Shown one piece after another: positions 1 to 9,222 of a stretch of 64,000 bases of DNA. The DNA is taken from contig JBMFVE010000003.1 of the NCBI GenBank assembly GCA_049966155.1, forward strand, positions 186,001-250,000, in the 5' to 3' direction. The notes below the pieces were generated by a model that was given only the letters and a program-made list of their open reading frames with translations, was not told the DNA's origin and did no database searches. This stretch comes from JBMFVE01 sp049966155. Its GTDB lineage: Bacteria > Bacteroidota > Ignavibacteria > Kryptoniales > JAKASW01. The first letter of the stretch is position 1. The number at the start of each line of letters is the position of its first letter. A program made the position numbers and the translations under genes.

Positions 1-1
1 T

Positions 2-1108
2 CGGGGTACTGAAAATGTCATACCTGGTCTTTCACTCGAAATAAAATCATCCACTGGACAATTTAATAAAAGCATTGCAGTATTTAGCGATGGGAGTTTT
101 TATTATATGGGATTGCCCCCAGGTGGATACGTGGCCTACATAGATTCTTCTCAACTGTCTATTTTAAATATGGTCTCTCAACCGCAACTTCTTTCGTTTG
201 TTATAAAACCCACAAAGCAAGGTGACTATGTGTCAGGATTAAAGATAAAGTTAATTCCAAAGCAGGGATTTCTGCGCGGTGAGCAGGTAACTCCTGCTGA
301 ATCTCTGGCTACAGGATCGGAGGTTGCCGGTAAATCGGTGCACCGCCAAATTGTTCCAGCCAGATATTTTGTACAGGTTGGAGCATTTACATCAATGGAA
401 AAGGCGCAGAAATTTGCAGAAAGGATAGATGAAAACATCCCTTACAAGCTTCACATTTCACATGACAAATTCTCAGGATTGTATATTGTTCATCTGGACA
501 CTGTCTCTTCTAAAATTGTAGCATTTGAGCAGCTTGGAAAGATGATTTACGCTTACAGGATTAACGACGCATTTATTGCCGGGGCGCCACCAATCGGAAT
601 CAAGCGCATGTTTCGAATCCAGTTGGGTGCGTTTGGGGCATTTTCTGATGCGAGAAAATTTGCAGATGATGCTCTTGGTCAAATACGGCAGATTAAAGGG
701 ATGGAGAGGACAACTATTGATATATCATTTAAGAGAGCTGCCGGTATGTTCAGTGTTCAATGCTGTGATTTCCCGGAAAGAAGTACAGCCGAATTTTACC
801 TGAGCAAGCTCAGACAGATCAGAATTTTCAAGAATGCGTTCGTTGTCCTTGGAATAGCTGAACCTTTAGAAAAGTTCAAAGCTGTCCAGATTGGTGCTTA
901 TGGTGATTTTAAATTGGCGCAGTCTTTTGCAAAACGGGTCTACGATCAAACAGGATTAGTGTCTCTCGTTAGTTTTGACAACATAAAGGGAGAGTTTCGT
1001 GTCTTTACGCTCCCTGATTCAACGAGTGCTGATTTTCTAAAATCATTTGAAAAATTTAAAGCAATGTTTTCGGATAAGAAGCTCCAGGAAATAACAGTTC
1101 CATTTTAA
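2..1108 (+). CDS. SPOR-repeat envelope protein, 3' part (5' end outside window)
   Basis: The reading frame is open from the first bases of the window, so the internal ATG at 107 is not the true start; the gene begins upstream. The N-terminal visible part (GLPPGGYVAYID, about nt 107-285) looks like a beta-sandwich carboxypeptidase-regulatory or usher-type segment. Three repeats follow, each opening with the SPOR signature: FVQVGAFTS (about nt 368), FRIQLGAFGAF (about nt 611) and VQIGAYGDF (about nt 884). SPOR domains bind denuded peptidoglycan glycans, usually at division sites. Three tandem copies at the C-terminus suggest a periplasmic or outer-membrane protein anchored to the cell wall. The function of the missing N-terminus is unknown. 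No convincing terminator follows; the aminotransferase starts 112 bp downstream. Confidence 0.75.
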   Translation, partial: RGTENVIPGLSLEIKSSTGQFNKSIAVFSDGSFYYMGLPPGGYVAYIDSSQLSILNMVSQPQLLSFVIKPTKQGDYVSGLKIKLIPKQGFLRGEQVTPAESLATGSEVAGKSVHRQIVPARYFVQVGAFTSMEKAQKFAERIDENIPYKLHISHDKFSGLYIVHLDTVSSKIVAFEQLGKMIYAYRINDAFIAGAPPIGIKRMFRIQLGAFGAFSDARKFADDALGQIRQIKGMERTTIDISFKRAAGMFSVQCCDFPERSTAEFYLSKLRQIRIFKNAFVVLGIAEPLEKFKAVQIGAYGDFKLAQSFAKRVYDQTGLVSLVSFDNIKGEFRVFTLPDSTSADFLKSFEKFKAMFSDKKLQEITVPF

Positions 1109-1118
1109 ATGGAGTTAT

Positions 1119-1146
1119 TTGAATTCAATTCTCAACGGGATAAATT
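1119..1146 (+). promoter_or_regulatory. Candidate sigma70-like promoter for aminotransferase-pckA
   Basis: TTGAAT (1119-1124), a 16-bp spacer, then TAAATT (1141-1146). It sits in the only gap before the aminotransferase gene and would give a leader of about 70 nt. The same kind of -10 (TAAATT or TAGATT) recurs before lemA, tRNA-Asp and the M3 peptidase, which adds some weight. It is a pattern match only. Confidence 0.35.
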
Positions 1147-1220
1147 AGTTATACTTCTTTATCCTCTGTAGTTTTTCAATGTTAGTGGCAGGATATTAAT
1201 AAAAGGAGAGAAAGGCAGAA

Positions 1221-2438
1221 ATGACTCTAAGCCAATTAGCCAGGTCAATTGCAGAATCGCCGACTTTAAAGTTAAACGAGGAAACACGTTTACTTCGTGA
1301 AAGAGGAGAGGCAGTTGTCCATCTTGGAATAGGTGAGCCCAAAAACAAGGCACCAATTAATGCACTTCTCAGTGCAGCAGCGAGGCTGAATAGTGCTGAT
1401 ATTAAATATTCACCAACTGATGGTATCCCTTCTCTGAAAAAAGCAATCATAAGGTACACTGAGGAAAATTATGATAGGGTTGTGGCACCAGAAAATGTAA
1501 TTGTTTCAGCAGGGGCGAAGCAATCCATCTTTAACATTTTGTACTCAATTTTAAATCCCCAGGAAGAAGTTATAATTCTTGCTCCTTATTGGGTAAGCTA
1601 CCCTGAAATGGTGAAAATGGTATATGGGATTCCAGTAATAGTTACTCCAGAGGATGGGACTGTGTATCCCCGAATGGAAGATATTTTAAAAAATGTCACT
1701 TCTTATACCAAAGCTATAATTATTAACAGTCCAAACAATCCATCAGGTGTACTGTATCCAGAAAGCTTTATTGCCGAAGTCATTGAGTTTTGTGAGAAGA
1801 AGGGAATTTATCTCATTATGGATGATATTTATCATAAGCTTGTTTTTGACGGGAAAGTTGCCCCATCTTGTTACAAATATACAAAAAATGATATAGAAAC
1901 TACTCATGTTATAGTTGTCAATGGTGTTTCTAAACTTTATGGGATGACCGGTTTTAGAATTGGATGGGCAATTGCCAACCGTGAGCTTGTACGGGTTATG
2001 AGTAATGTGCAGAGCCAAATCACCTCCTGTACTTCTGTGGTTCTACAGGCTGCAGCCGAGGGTGCATTAACAGGTTTACAAAGCCATGTTGAGACTCTTC
2101 GAATGACACTTGAAAACAATCGCAATGTGATGTTGCAGGAATTAAAAGCAATTAATGGGATTAAGGTTACCAAACCGGATGGTACTTATTATTGTCTTCC
2201 AGATTTCAGTGCCTACATGAAGGATTCTGTTAAGTTGTCGGAACTGCTGCTGAAGAGGGCGCTCGTAGTTACAGTGCCCGGAAAAGAATTCGGTATGGAG
2301 GGTCATATTCGACTAAGCTATGCTGGCTCAGTTAAAGACATTACTGATGGGATAGCGAGAATAAGGTGGGCTGTGGACCCAACATCACCAAATGAAATAT
2401 ATATTGGCGAACGAAAACTTGTGAGGGATTGGTTATGA
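1221..2438 (+). CDS. Pyridoxal-phosphate aminotransferase class I/II (aspartate aminotransferase-like)
   Basis: A 405-residue fold-type I aminotransferase. Visible motifs are SPTDGIP (64-70) and NSPNNPSG (169-176), the D201/Y204 pair that contacts the PLP ring, and the Schiff-base lysine K238 in SKLYGMTGFRIGW. A conserved arginine lies in IRLSYAG near the C-terminus. The family transfers amino groups between aspartate or other amino acids and 2-oxoacids; substrate cannot be fixed from sequence. The start is an ATG preceded by GGAGAGAAAGG. The stop TGA overlaps the pckA ATG (ATGA at 2435-2438), so the two are probably co-translated. This suggests a role around oxaloacetate/aspartate, the substrate shared with PEP carboxykinase. 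Confidence 0.88.
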   Translation: MTLSQLARSIAESPTLKLNEETRLLRERGEAVVHLGIGEPKNKAPINALLSAAARLNSADIKYSPTDGIPSLKKAIIRYTEENYDRVVAPENVIVSAGAKQSIFNILYSILNPQEEVIILAPYWVSYPEMVKMVYGIPVIVTPEDGTVYPRMEDILKNVTSYTKAIIINSPNNPSGVLYPESFIAEVIEFCEKKGIYLIMDDIYHKLVFDGKVAPSCYKYTKNDIETTHVIVVNGVSKLYGMTGFRIGWAIANRELVRVMSNVQSQITSCTSVVLQAAAEGALTGLQSHVETLRMTLENNRNVMLQELKAINGIKVTKPDGTYYCLPDFSAYMKDSVKLSELLLKRALVVTVPGKEFGMEGHIRLSYAGSVKDITDGIARIRWAVDPTSPNEIYIGERKLVRDWL

Positions 2439-4075
2439 ACAACATTTTAAATATAAAAACTCCAACAGAAAACGAAGCAACAGCGCTAAAGAGTGATTTT
2501 GGCCTTGAAAATCACGGCATAACCCACCTGAGAAAGGCTTACTGGAATTTACCAACGGAGTCTCTCTATGAAGAAATTGCTTTTCGCGGTGAGGGACGAA
2601 TTACACATAAGGGTCCTGTTGTCACGTATACAGGGAAACACACGGCGCGCTCTGCTAACGATAAGTACATTGTAAAAGAACCATCAACAGAGCATCATGT
2701 ATGGTGGGGCGAGTATAACAGGCCCTTCAGCCCGGAAAAATTTAACGGACTGTACAACAGGCTTCTTGGTTATTTACAGGGTAGGGATTTGTTCGTCCAG
2801 GATTGTTATGTAGGTGCAGATCCTAATTACCGAATGCCAATAAGGATTGTCAGCGAACTTGCATGGCATAGTTTGTTTGCACGCAACATGTTTATACTTC
2901 CTACAACTAACGAAGAGTATAGAAGGCACGTCCCGGACTTTACAGTCATAGCAATTCCGTCATTTAAGGCAATTCCACAAATAGACGGTACTGCAAGCGA
3001 GACGTTCATCATATTGAACTTTTCTCAAAGGCTTTGCATTATTGGCAATACAGCATACGCCGGGGAAATAAAAAAGTCGGTATTTACTTTACTTAACTAT
3101 TACCTCCCTCTCGAAGGAGTGATGTCTATGCATAGTTCTGCCAATATTGGGAAAGACGGCGATACTGCAGTATTCTTCGGATTGTCCGGTACAGGTAAAA
3201 CAACCCTTTCTGCTGATCCTAATCGCAGGCTTATTGGCGATGATGAACATGGATGGAGCGACGAGGGTGTTTTCAACTTTGAGGGAGGCTGCTATGCAAA
3301 GGTCATAAGGCTCTCTCCAGAAGCTGAGCCTAAAATATATGCAACTACAAGGATGTTTGGAACGATTTTAGAGAATGTAGTTTTTGACCCCATTACCCGC
3401 AGAATTGATCTTGACGATGAGTCTTTGACAGAGAATACAAGGGCATCATATCCACTGGACTACATAGACAACCACGTGCCCGAGAAAATGGGTGGCCATC
3501 CTAAAAATATTATTTTGCTTACATGCGATGCGTCTGGTGTTATGCCTCCAATTGCAAAGCTAACCCCTGAACAGGCCATGTATCAGTTTATATCAGGGTA
3601 TACTTCAAAAATCGCCGGGACAGAAGTTGGATTGGGTAAGGAACCTGAACTTACGTTTAGCACCTGTTTTGGAGCACCTTTCATGGTACACCATCCATAT
3701 GTCTATGCTGATTTGTTAAGGAGAAAAATAATTAAATACAAGGTAAATTGCTGGCTTGTAAATACAGGTTGGATTGGAGGTGGATTTGGAGTTGGCAAGC
3801 GTATCAGTATTGGCTACACCCGTGCCTTGCTTAATGCAGCACTCAGTGGGGAGCTTCTTAAAGCCAGGTTTACCATTGACCCTGTTTTCGGTTTTCAGGT
3901 TCCAACGGTATGTGACGGGGTGCCGTCTAATATTTTAGATCCATCCACTTCATGGCCAGGTAGAGAGGTCTACATGCAAAAATATAAAGAGCTTGCCTCT
4001 CGTTTTGTAGAGAATTTCAAGAAATATGAACATGCTATTCCGAAAGAGATGGCTGCTGCCGGGCCGAAAATTTAA
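2435..4075 (+). CDS. pckA: Phosphoenolpyruvate carboxykinase (ATP)
   Basis: A 546-residue cytosolic enzyme (EC 4.1.1.49) converting oxaloacetate + ATP to PEP + CO2 + ADP, the committing step of gluconeogenesis, and able to run in reverse in anaerobes. The ATP-type P-loop GLSGTGKT lies at about residues 249-256, followed by the metal-binding kinase-2 motif DDEHGW and the family segment NTGWIGGGFGVGKR. The length is normal for the family. A TTG two codons upstream (2429) is in frame, but the ATG overlapping the aminotransferase stop is the natural coupled start. No terminator is obvious before the convergent gene that ends at 4165. Confidence 0.96.
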   Translation: MNNILNIKTPTENEATALKSDFGLENHGITHLRKAYWNLPTESLYEEIAFRGEGRITHKGPVVTYTGKHTARSANDKYIVKEPSTEHHVWWGEYNRPFSPEKFNGLYNRLLGYLQGRDLFVQDCYVGADPNYRMPIRIVSELAWHSLFARNMFILPTTNEEYRRHVPDFTVIAIPSFKAIPQIDGTASETFIILNFSQRLCIIGNTAYAGEIKKSVFTLLNYYLPLEGVMSMHSSANIGKDGDTAVFFGLSGTGKTTLSADPNRRLIGDDEHGWSDEGVFNFEGGCYAKVIRLSPEAEPKIYATTRMFGTILENVVFDPITRRIDLDDESLTENTRASYPLDYIDNHVPEKMGGHPKNIILLTCDASGVMPPIAKLTPEQAMYQFISGYTSKIAGTEVGLGKEPELTFSTCFGAPFMVHHPYVYADLLRRKIIKYKVNCWLVNTGWIGGGFGVGKRISIGYTRALLNAALSGELLKARFTIDPVFGFQVPTVCDGVPSNILDPSTSWPGREVYMQKYKELASRFVENFKKYEHAIPKEMAAAGPKI

Positions 4076-4164
4076 AAACAAATTCTCATTAATTTGAAAT
4101 TGTGTCAGTTTCACTGAAAGAAATTGATTTCTGAAATAAACTTAAAATTTTGTATTTTGTTCGT

Positions 4165-6402
4165 TCAACTGCTCCAGAGATACTGTAGCTTTATGAAAAA
4201 CTGACGGGAGGTCTGTCTAACTCCATAAGGCTGCTCGAAGTCGGTCAGGCTGTGAGTTGATCCAGCGTAAAAGATTGTAAACGGGTTCAATTTGAAACTC
4301 AAAAGGGGGTCTATCTCTATTGACCTCTCGAATGAATTGTACTGTCCAATCAGCCGGAAGAACAGCTGCTCATTGAACTGGTATATGCCTGTTAAACGCC
4401 CAATATAGCCATCATAAATTAGGTTGTTTGTTGCCTCATCTGTAAGTCTTGATCTCTGATAAGAAATATCAAACGAGAGTCTGTCTGTTGGTTTTAAAAC
4501 CAATTCAGTATAGATATTATGACCAAATCCAAGCCCTGGATTGTCCTGCCTGTTAATAAATCTCCCAAGAGCGATTTTTATGTTAGCTGATATAATGCTC
4601 GATGGCGAAGCATATATATCTAACATCGTTCGATAAATCTTGTTGAACCTTACACTGTTAAATAGTTCTTCATTATATGGAAGAAAGGTCAGTTCTACGT
4701 TTATCTGATTTTTCATTTGGAGAGAAATTCCTGCTGCTAACCACCGTTCTTTTCTTGCCCCGGCATAATTGAATTTAGTGGCCATTTCAGCAAACAAATA
4801 GCCAGTATCAATAAAAGAGTTTTCTGGATAGAACTGATATCCATTTTCAAGGTTAAGCAGCCGGTAATCAACGGCTGTGACGAATCCATTTTCTGTTTGA
4901 AACGTAGGGGAGAAATCTTTATATCTAATTCTGAAGTTGTAATATTTTGAATCTCTCCTCAGTTCAACAATTCCAGCTGTTCCTGAAAAAGTTTGTCCGT
5001 CAAAAGCCCGTGTAAATTCTGTTGTACCGTAGTAACCTCCGCTTGATAAAAGTGTCGTATCATATAGTTCCCTCGTACGGGATATTAGAAACTGACCTAA
5101 AAAGGTATAGTTGTTGTCAAAAAACAAGTTCCAGTCAAGGCCTCCCACGTAATTATATGCATTTGTAAAATTTCGGGTAGTAATTAAGGTACCCAGATAT
5201 GATTGTGTACCAAATTCATACTTTCCACGAAAGACGTTTGAAAATGAGTTCAGGGATGTTGACACAAATGAGCTTGCCTCTTCACCTGGAACTATAAAGG
5301 CTGAATTTCGATCCGCAGCTGAAAGATAGGCAACAGTGAAATGCTTCGACTTGTTTGTAATTTTTGTGGCAGCAATTGGGTTGTTAATCATGCGGGAGTA
5401 AAAACCCGTGATCTTTGTATTAAACATATCTGCGCCATCGAGAAAAAAGGGTCGCTTTTCAGGATAAAATATTGCAAATGTCGTGTTGACACTAATCTGG
5501 GTAGCATCAGACTCCACCTGGCTAAAATCAGGGTTTGCAACGGCTTCAATAGAAAGGCCTGGATTTGGCAAGTATTTTATCCCACCGCCAATGCGCCCTT
5601 TTACTTTCCCGTTTTCAAAATTTGAACCGGGGTCGCTTTGATTTATTAATTCGCTGTTCTGTAGTCCCATGCTGTAAGGCAGCAATTCCAGAGATGAAGT
5701 TGACTGCAAATCTTCCAGACCACTGAGGGTTCCTGCGTTGCATAAAAAGCATGGATTGTTCTTATTAAAGGTTGTCCATGAAAAGATTTTCCGGCTCTCT
5801 CTCGGATAATTTCTTCCGAGCATTAAGGACCAGTCCTGTACTTTTTTGTCGGGAAATCTTATACTTTTAAAAGGTATAGCGATTTCAACGGTGTAACCCG
5901 TGTCGTTGATAGCTCCTTTTGAATACCAGACCGCATCCCAGCTTGGATTCTCATTGTTTCCATTCCTCATCAGATCAGATTGAATACCAAAAGGATTGAC
6001 AATAAACTCATAAGCTCTCTGGTTGTCCTGAAATGGATCTATTATTGCTATAACAAAATCATCTTCAAAATCTTTATCTCTGTCGGTTATATGTGCTCTA
6101 ATTGAGGAAGGGTTGCTGTCTTTGCATATAAAACCAATGTATAAATATCTGGAATTATATAAGATTTTAACCCATGTTTTCTGAGCAGCAGGTGTGTTAT
6201 CACCTGGTTGAATTTCATATGGGCATTCAACTACTGGAGCTATTTTCCATATCGGATCTGAAAGCAAACCTGTCAAATTGATATCCCTGTTAATTTTAAT
6301 AGCTCTTATAACAAACTTTTGTTGATTAATGCTGACCTGCGGAAAAGCCTTTGTTGCCATTATGGAAAACAGTGAGAAAAATATTAGATAAAGAAAGCGC
6401 AC
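4165..6402 (-). CDS. DUF5916 / CBM9-like outer-membrane beta-barrel protein
   Basis: 745 residues with a Sec signal peptide (hydrophobic residues about 3-20). An N-terminal domain of about 190 residues resembles the family-9 carbohydrate-binding fold (LSDPIWKIAP, LYIGFICKD, DDFVIAIIDPF). The rest is an aromatic-rich, alternating beta-strand region (for example YPEKRPFFLDGADMF) ending in a short barrel-like C-terminus (LQYLWSS). This architecture matches the DUF5916 family common in Bacteroidota and relatives; its substrate and role are not established, although a surface or membrane-associated glycan or peptide function is often assumed. It appears monocistronic, with a 176-bp upstream gap to the UbiA gene's stop. 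Confidence 0.8.
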   Translation of the reverse strand: MRFLYLIFFSLFSIMATKAFPQVSINQQKFVIRAIKINRDINLTGLLSDPIWKIAPVVECPYEIQPGDNTPAAQKTWVKILYNSRYLYIGFICKDSNPSSIRAHITDRDKDFEDDFVIAIIDPFQDNQRAYEFIVNPFGIQSDLMRNGNNENPSWDAVWYSKGAINDTGYTVEIAIPFKSIRFPDKKVQDWSLMLGRNYPRESRKIFSWTTFNKNNPCFLCNAGTLSGLEDLQSTSSLELLPYSMGLQNSELINQSDPGSNFENGKVKGRIGGGIKYLPNPGLSIEAVANPDFSQVESDATQISVNTTFAIFYPEKRPFFLDGADMFNTKITGFYSRMINNPIAATKITNKSKHFTVAYLSAADRNSAFIVPGEEASSFVSTSLNSFSNVFRGKYEFGTQSYLGTLITTRNFTNAYNYVGGLDWNLFFDNNYTFLGQFLISRTRELYDTTLLSSGGYYGTTEFTRAFDGQTFSGTAGIVELRRDSKYYNFRIRYKDFSPTFQTENGFVTAVDYRLLNLENGYQFYPENSFIDTGYLFAEMATKFNYAGARKERWLAAGISLQMKNQINVELTFLPYNEELFNSVRFNKIYRTMLDIYASPSSIISANIKIALGRFINRQDNPGLGFGHNIYTELVLKPTDRLSFDISYQRSRLTDEATNNLIYDGYIGRLTGIYQFNEQLFFRLIGQYNSFERSIEIDPLLSFKLNPFTIFYAGSTHSLTDFEQPYGVRQTSRQFFIKLQYLWSS

Positions 6403-6578
6403 CTATAATTTCCTTTTTCTTAAACTACTTAAAATTATTTTAAATGTTACAGTTTAATCTCAAACTCTCAGGTTCTCTCTATTAATTAAGCAGCGGTTCA
6501 AATTCAAACAACAGTTATAGGACCGCCTTCCGGATTAAAACTTCTCAAGAGAGTGGTTACTAAATTGTTCTGAAAAGT

Positions 6579-7424
6579 TCAACCGGGAACCCTGTAACTG
6601 CCGACCAGCAGAGCAATCAATCCAAAGACCATTATCATTTTGTATGCATAACTTGCCTGTGAAAAATCCTGTCTAAGCATTAAAAGGTATATTGAGTAAA
6701 TAACAAGCGGCAATACGGTCAGGCCCGATACCAGGAAAAACTGGATGGTTGCCAGACCAGCCACATATGCAATGAAGATCGAGCCGAGCAGCACAATCGA
6801 CAAAATAGTCGCAAGTACTGAAGAGACTGAACGTCCGTATCGGGTTGCTATTGTGCTGATTCCAATGGCCTGATCACCTGAAGCATCTTCAGCGTCTTTA
6901 ATTATCTCTCTTATAAGATTTGAAAGAAAAGCAAAAATAGATGCAGTATAAACATTTTTGAAGCTTTGGACGGCTGCACCCCCGTATATAAACGCAAGAC
7001 CAGTCATTGCAGCGACAGAAATATTTCCAAGGAGAATTATCCCCTTTAACCTATAGCTATACAGAAAAATGATAGCAGCCGCAGTTGCAGAAATGATAAG
7101 GGTTTGAAGATTAATCAGTCCACCGACAAAAACACCCGTAATAGTGGTAGCTAAATAAAAAGATTTTACCTCCTTTTTAGTAACTTTACCGGCCGGTACG
7201 GGTCTGCCAGGTCGATTTATTTTATCTATTTCGATATCAAAGAGATCATTAATGGCGTTCCCACCTGATGTTATTAATGATGCAGACAAAGCAGCTAAAA
7301 ATAATTTCAAACTGTGAAATACATTGACTCCGCTAAGGATGCCTGCGCTCTCCACGCTTAAAAATGCTATAAATACATTTCCCATACGGGCAAGGTTTAC
7401 GTATGTTTTAATTTTGTCGGACAT
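6579..7424 (-). CDS. UbiA-family prenyltransferase, (di)geranylgeranylglyceryl phosphate synthase-like
   Basis: A 281-residue integral membrane enzyme with about eight hydrophobic segments. Both Mg-diphosphate motifs are present: NDLFDIEID with N59, D60, D63 and D67, and KDAEDASGD with D177, D180 and D184. The two-Asp signatures and the NRPGRPVPAG stretch after the first motif resemble the archaeal DGGGP synthase branch rather than UbiA or MenA sensu stricto. UbiA enzymes attach an isoprenoid to a polar acceptor within the membrane. The acceptor could be prenylglyceryl phosphate (ether lipid), a quinone ring or a chlorin-like ring; assignment within the superfamily is inference. The start lies 3 bp after the Omp85 stop, in an operon with carB. 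Confidence 0.8.
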   Translation of the reverse strand: MSDKIKTYVNLARMGNVFIAFLSVESAGILSGVNVFHSLKLFLAALSASLITSGGNAINDLFDIEIDKINRPGRPVPAGKVTKKEVKSFYLATTITGVFVGGLINLQTLIISATAAAIIFLYSYRLKGIILLGNISVAAMTGLAFIYGGAAVQSFKNVYTASIFAFLSNLIREIIKDAEDASGDQAIGISTIATRYGRSVSSVLATILSIVLLGSIFIAYVAGLATIQFFLVSGLTVLPLVIYSIYLLMLRQDFSQASYAYKMIMVFGLIALLVGSYRVPG

Positions 7425-7427
7425 CCT

Positions 7428-9221
7428 TTAGAATTGGTTTATGATTCCAAAATGAATTTTACCTTCTGTAAATGATTCTCCTCTGGCGAGAGCAAAGCTT
7501 GCCTTCAGTATTCCAAAGCCCGTTTCAATCTGGGCACCAATACCATAGCCATATAAGAAGAATTGTTTTTGAGGAATATGAGCTATCGGGTCAGCGGGCC
7601 TCATTATATATCCTGCGTCGAGAAAAGCAAAAATATAAGATCTTTGTTCGGTTATGTAGCGATATTCAAGATTCGTCCATGTTGCTCTGGATGCTATGAA
7701 TTGCCTTTCCAGGTATCCGCGAATCGTGTTTGTACCCCCAATTCTGTAGAGATCGGTCTGGTCTAGTTCATTTCCAATTACCTGTGCAGCATGCACACTG
7801 ATTGCTGCAACCTGGCGGTGAAAGATCTCATGATACATTGAAAGGTCGATTGTAAAATGCTGTATATAAACAGAATTTTGTGCCAATGTAGTAATTAGTG
7901 AGGGTGGGCCATAAATAGTTTTCCTGCCGAACTTAAACTGGGTCTCGTACAATGCCCCATAAGTTGGATTGTAAATGTCGTTTCGGGTATCGTAGGTTCC
8001 ACCCAATCCAAGATTTGTCGTCGTGCTTTGAAAAACCAGGTAATTGTTAAAACTGTTAATCAAAGGAGTAACTGAAGTTTGTTCGAAGTTTAAATTTGCT
8101 GTTAGATTATCATTAAAGATAAAGGCGCCGCCAATCTTAAAGTTTCGAGTAATGGAAGTCGTGTCCTGCTCTCTTTGGTTGAAAGCAAAACTTACATTTA
8201 ATGGGAGTCCAAATATATATGGCTCCATGTAGCTAATCTGGAGCTCTTGTGTCAGCCTTGTTTCCTGATGCCATTTTGCTCCAAACATCCTGCCTGTACC
8301 AAAGAGGTTTCGCATAGAGATGTCTACGGCTCCTGTGAAATATCCCTTTTGGTCAGCTTGAGGGGGGACGTAACCAATGATGCCGTCAAATGTGTTAGTA
8401 TTGCCCTCAGTTACTTTCACCAGTATTCCGGTGGTATCCCCTTCTTTAAAGAGTCTAACATAGTCAACCTTCTCGAAAAACCCGAGATTGTTCAAGCGCT
8501 CCTTTGCCCTGCTCAGCAATTTGTTGCTGTAGTAAGTCCCTTTTGGAATCGATATGGCACGAATAATTACGTAATCTCTGGTTGTAGTGTTACCCTCTAT
8601 TTTAAATGCATTAATTTTAATTCTATCGCCTTCCTGTATCTGAATTGCGATGCCAATTGAATCATGATCATCTTTTCCATAAAGGTATATACTATCAATT
8701 GAAATCTTTGTGAGGGCATATCCGTAATCATCGTATCTTTTTAAAATTCTTTTTATATCATTTTCCAGGAGGTGCTGATTTAATGGCTCGCCGACATGTG
8801 TATCCATCATCTCGTACAATTCTGCCGCTTTAAAGACCTTGTTTCCCGAAAATAAAATCTTACCAACAGTCATTTGTGGCCCTTCGTTAATATACAATTT
8901 GAGAGTGCGGCGTTCATAATTGCCTGCACTGTCAATTTTGATTGAATCCACGTGAAACAGAAGATACCCACGTGAGTAGTAAAGAGACTTTATTTTTTGG
9001 AGCACTGAATTAATTTTAATCGAATCATTTGCAGGAAAATTAAGAGGTTCAAAGAGTTCCTCAAGTTGACGCGAAGGGAATGAAATGGCACCGTAAATAT
9101 TGACGCTCTTAATTTGTGATTGAGCTAACAATGATGTGACCAGAAAAAATTCAAATAGGGAGACTGATGCTAAACAGGGCTTCAATCTAATAAAATTGAA
9201 TTTTGTGTTGAACGCATGCAA
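7428..9221 (-). CDS. Omp85/BamA-TamA family outer-membrane protein
   Basis: 597 residues: a signal-like hydrophobic stretch (about 16-34, ending LLAQ), POTRA-like repeats over roughly 35-265 (FSGNKVF, FKIEGNTTTRDYVI, LNNLGFFEKVDY), then a C-terminal barrel. The barrel carries the L6 signature in the form GGTNTIRGYLERQF and ends in phenylalanine (INQF), as expected for a BamA-recognised barrel. At under 600 residues it is smaller than typical BamA, so it may be a TamA-like or accessory Omp85 protein that inserts barrels or moves lipids or proteins. The start is TTG, two bases after the carB TGA (coupling); no good ribosome site is visible. A TTG at R-L-K-P is an alternative start. Confidence 0.85.
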   Translation of the reverse strand: MHAFNTKFNFIRLKPCLASVSLFEFFLVTSLLAQSQIKSVNIYGAISFPSRQLEELFEPLNFPANDSIKINSVLQKIKSLYYSRGYLLFHVDSIKIDSAGNYERRTLKLYINEGPQMTVGKILFSGNKVFKAAELYEMMDTHVGEPLNQHLLENDIKRILKRYDDYGYALTKISIDSIYLYGKDDHDSIGIAIQIQEGDRIKINAFKIEGNTTTRDYVIIRAISIPKGTYYSNKLLSRAKERLNNLGFFEKVDYVRLFKEGDTTGILVKVTEGNTNTFDGIIGYVPPQADQKGYFTGAVDISMRNLFGTGRMFGAKWHQETRLTQELQISYMEPYIFGLPLNVSFAFNQREQDTTSITRNFKIGGAFIFNDNLTANLNFEQTSVTPLINSFNNYLVFQSTTTNLGLGGTYDTRNDIYNPTYGALYETQFKFGRKTIYGPPSLITTLAQNSVYIQHFTIDLSMYHEIFHRQVAAISVHAAQVIGNELDQTDLYRIGGTNTIRGYLERQFIASRATWTNLEYRYITEQRSYIFAFLDAGYIMRPADPIAHIPQKQFFLYGYGIGAQIETGFGILKASFALARGESFTEGKIHFGIINQF

Positions 9222-9222
9222 T

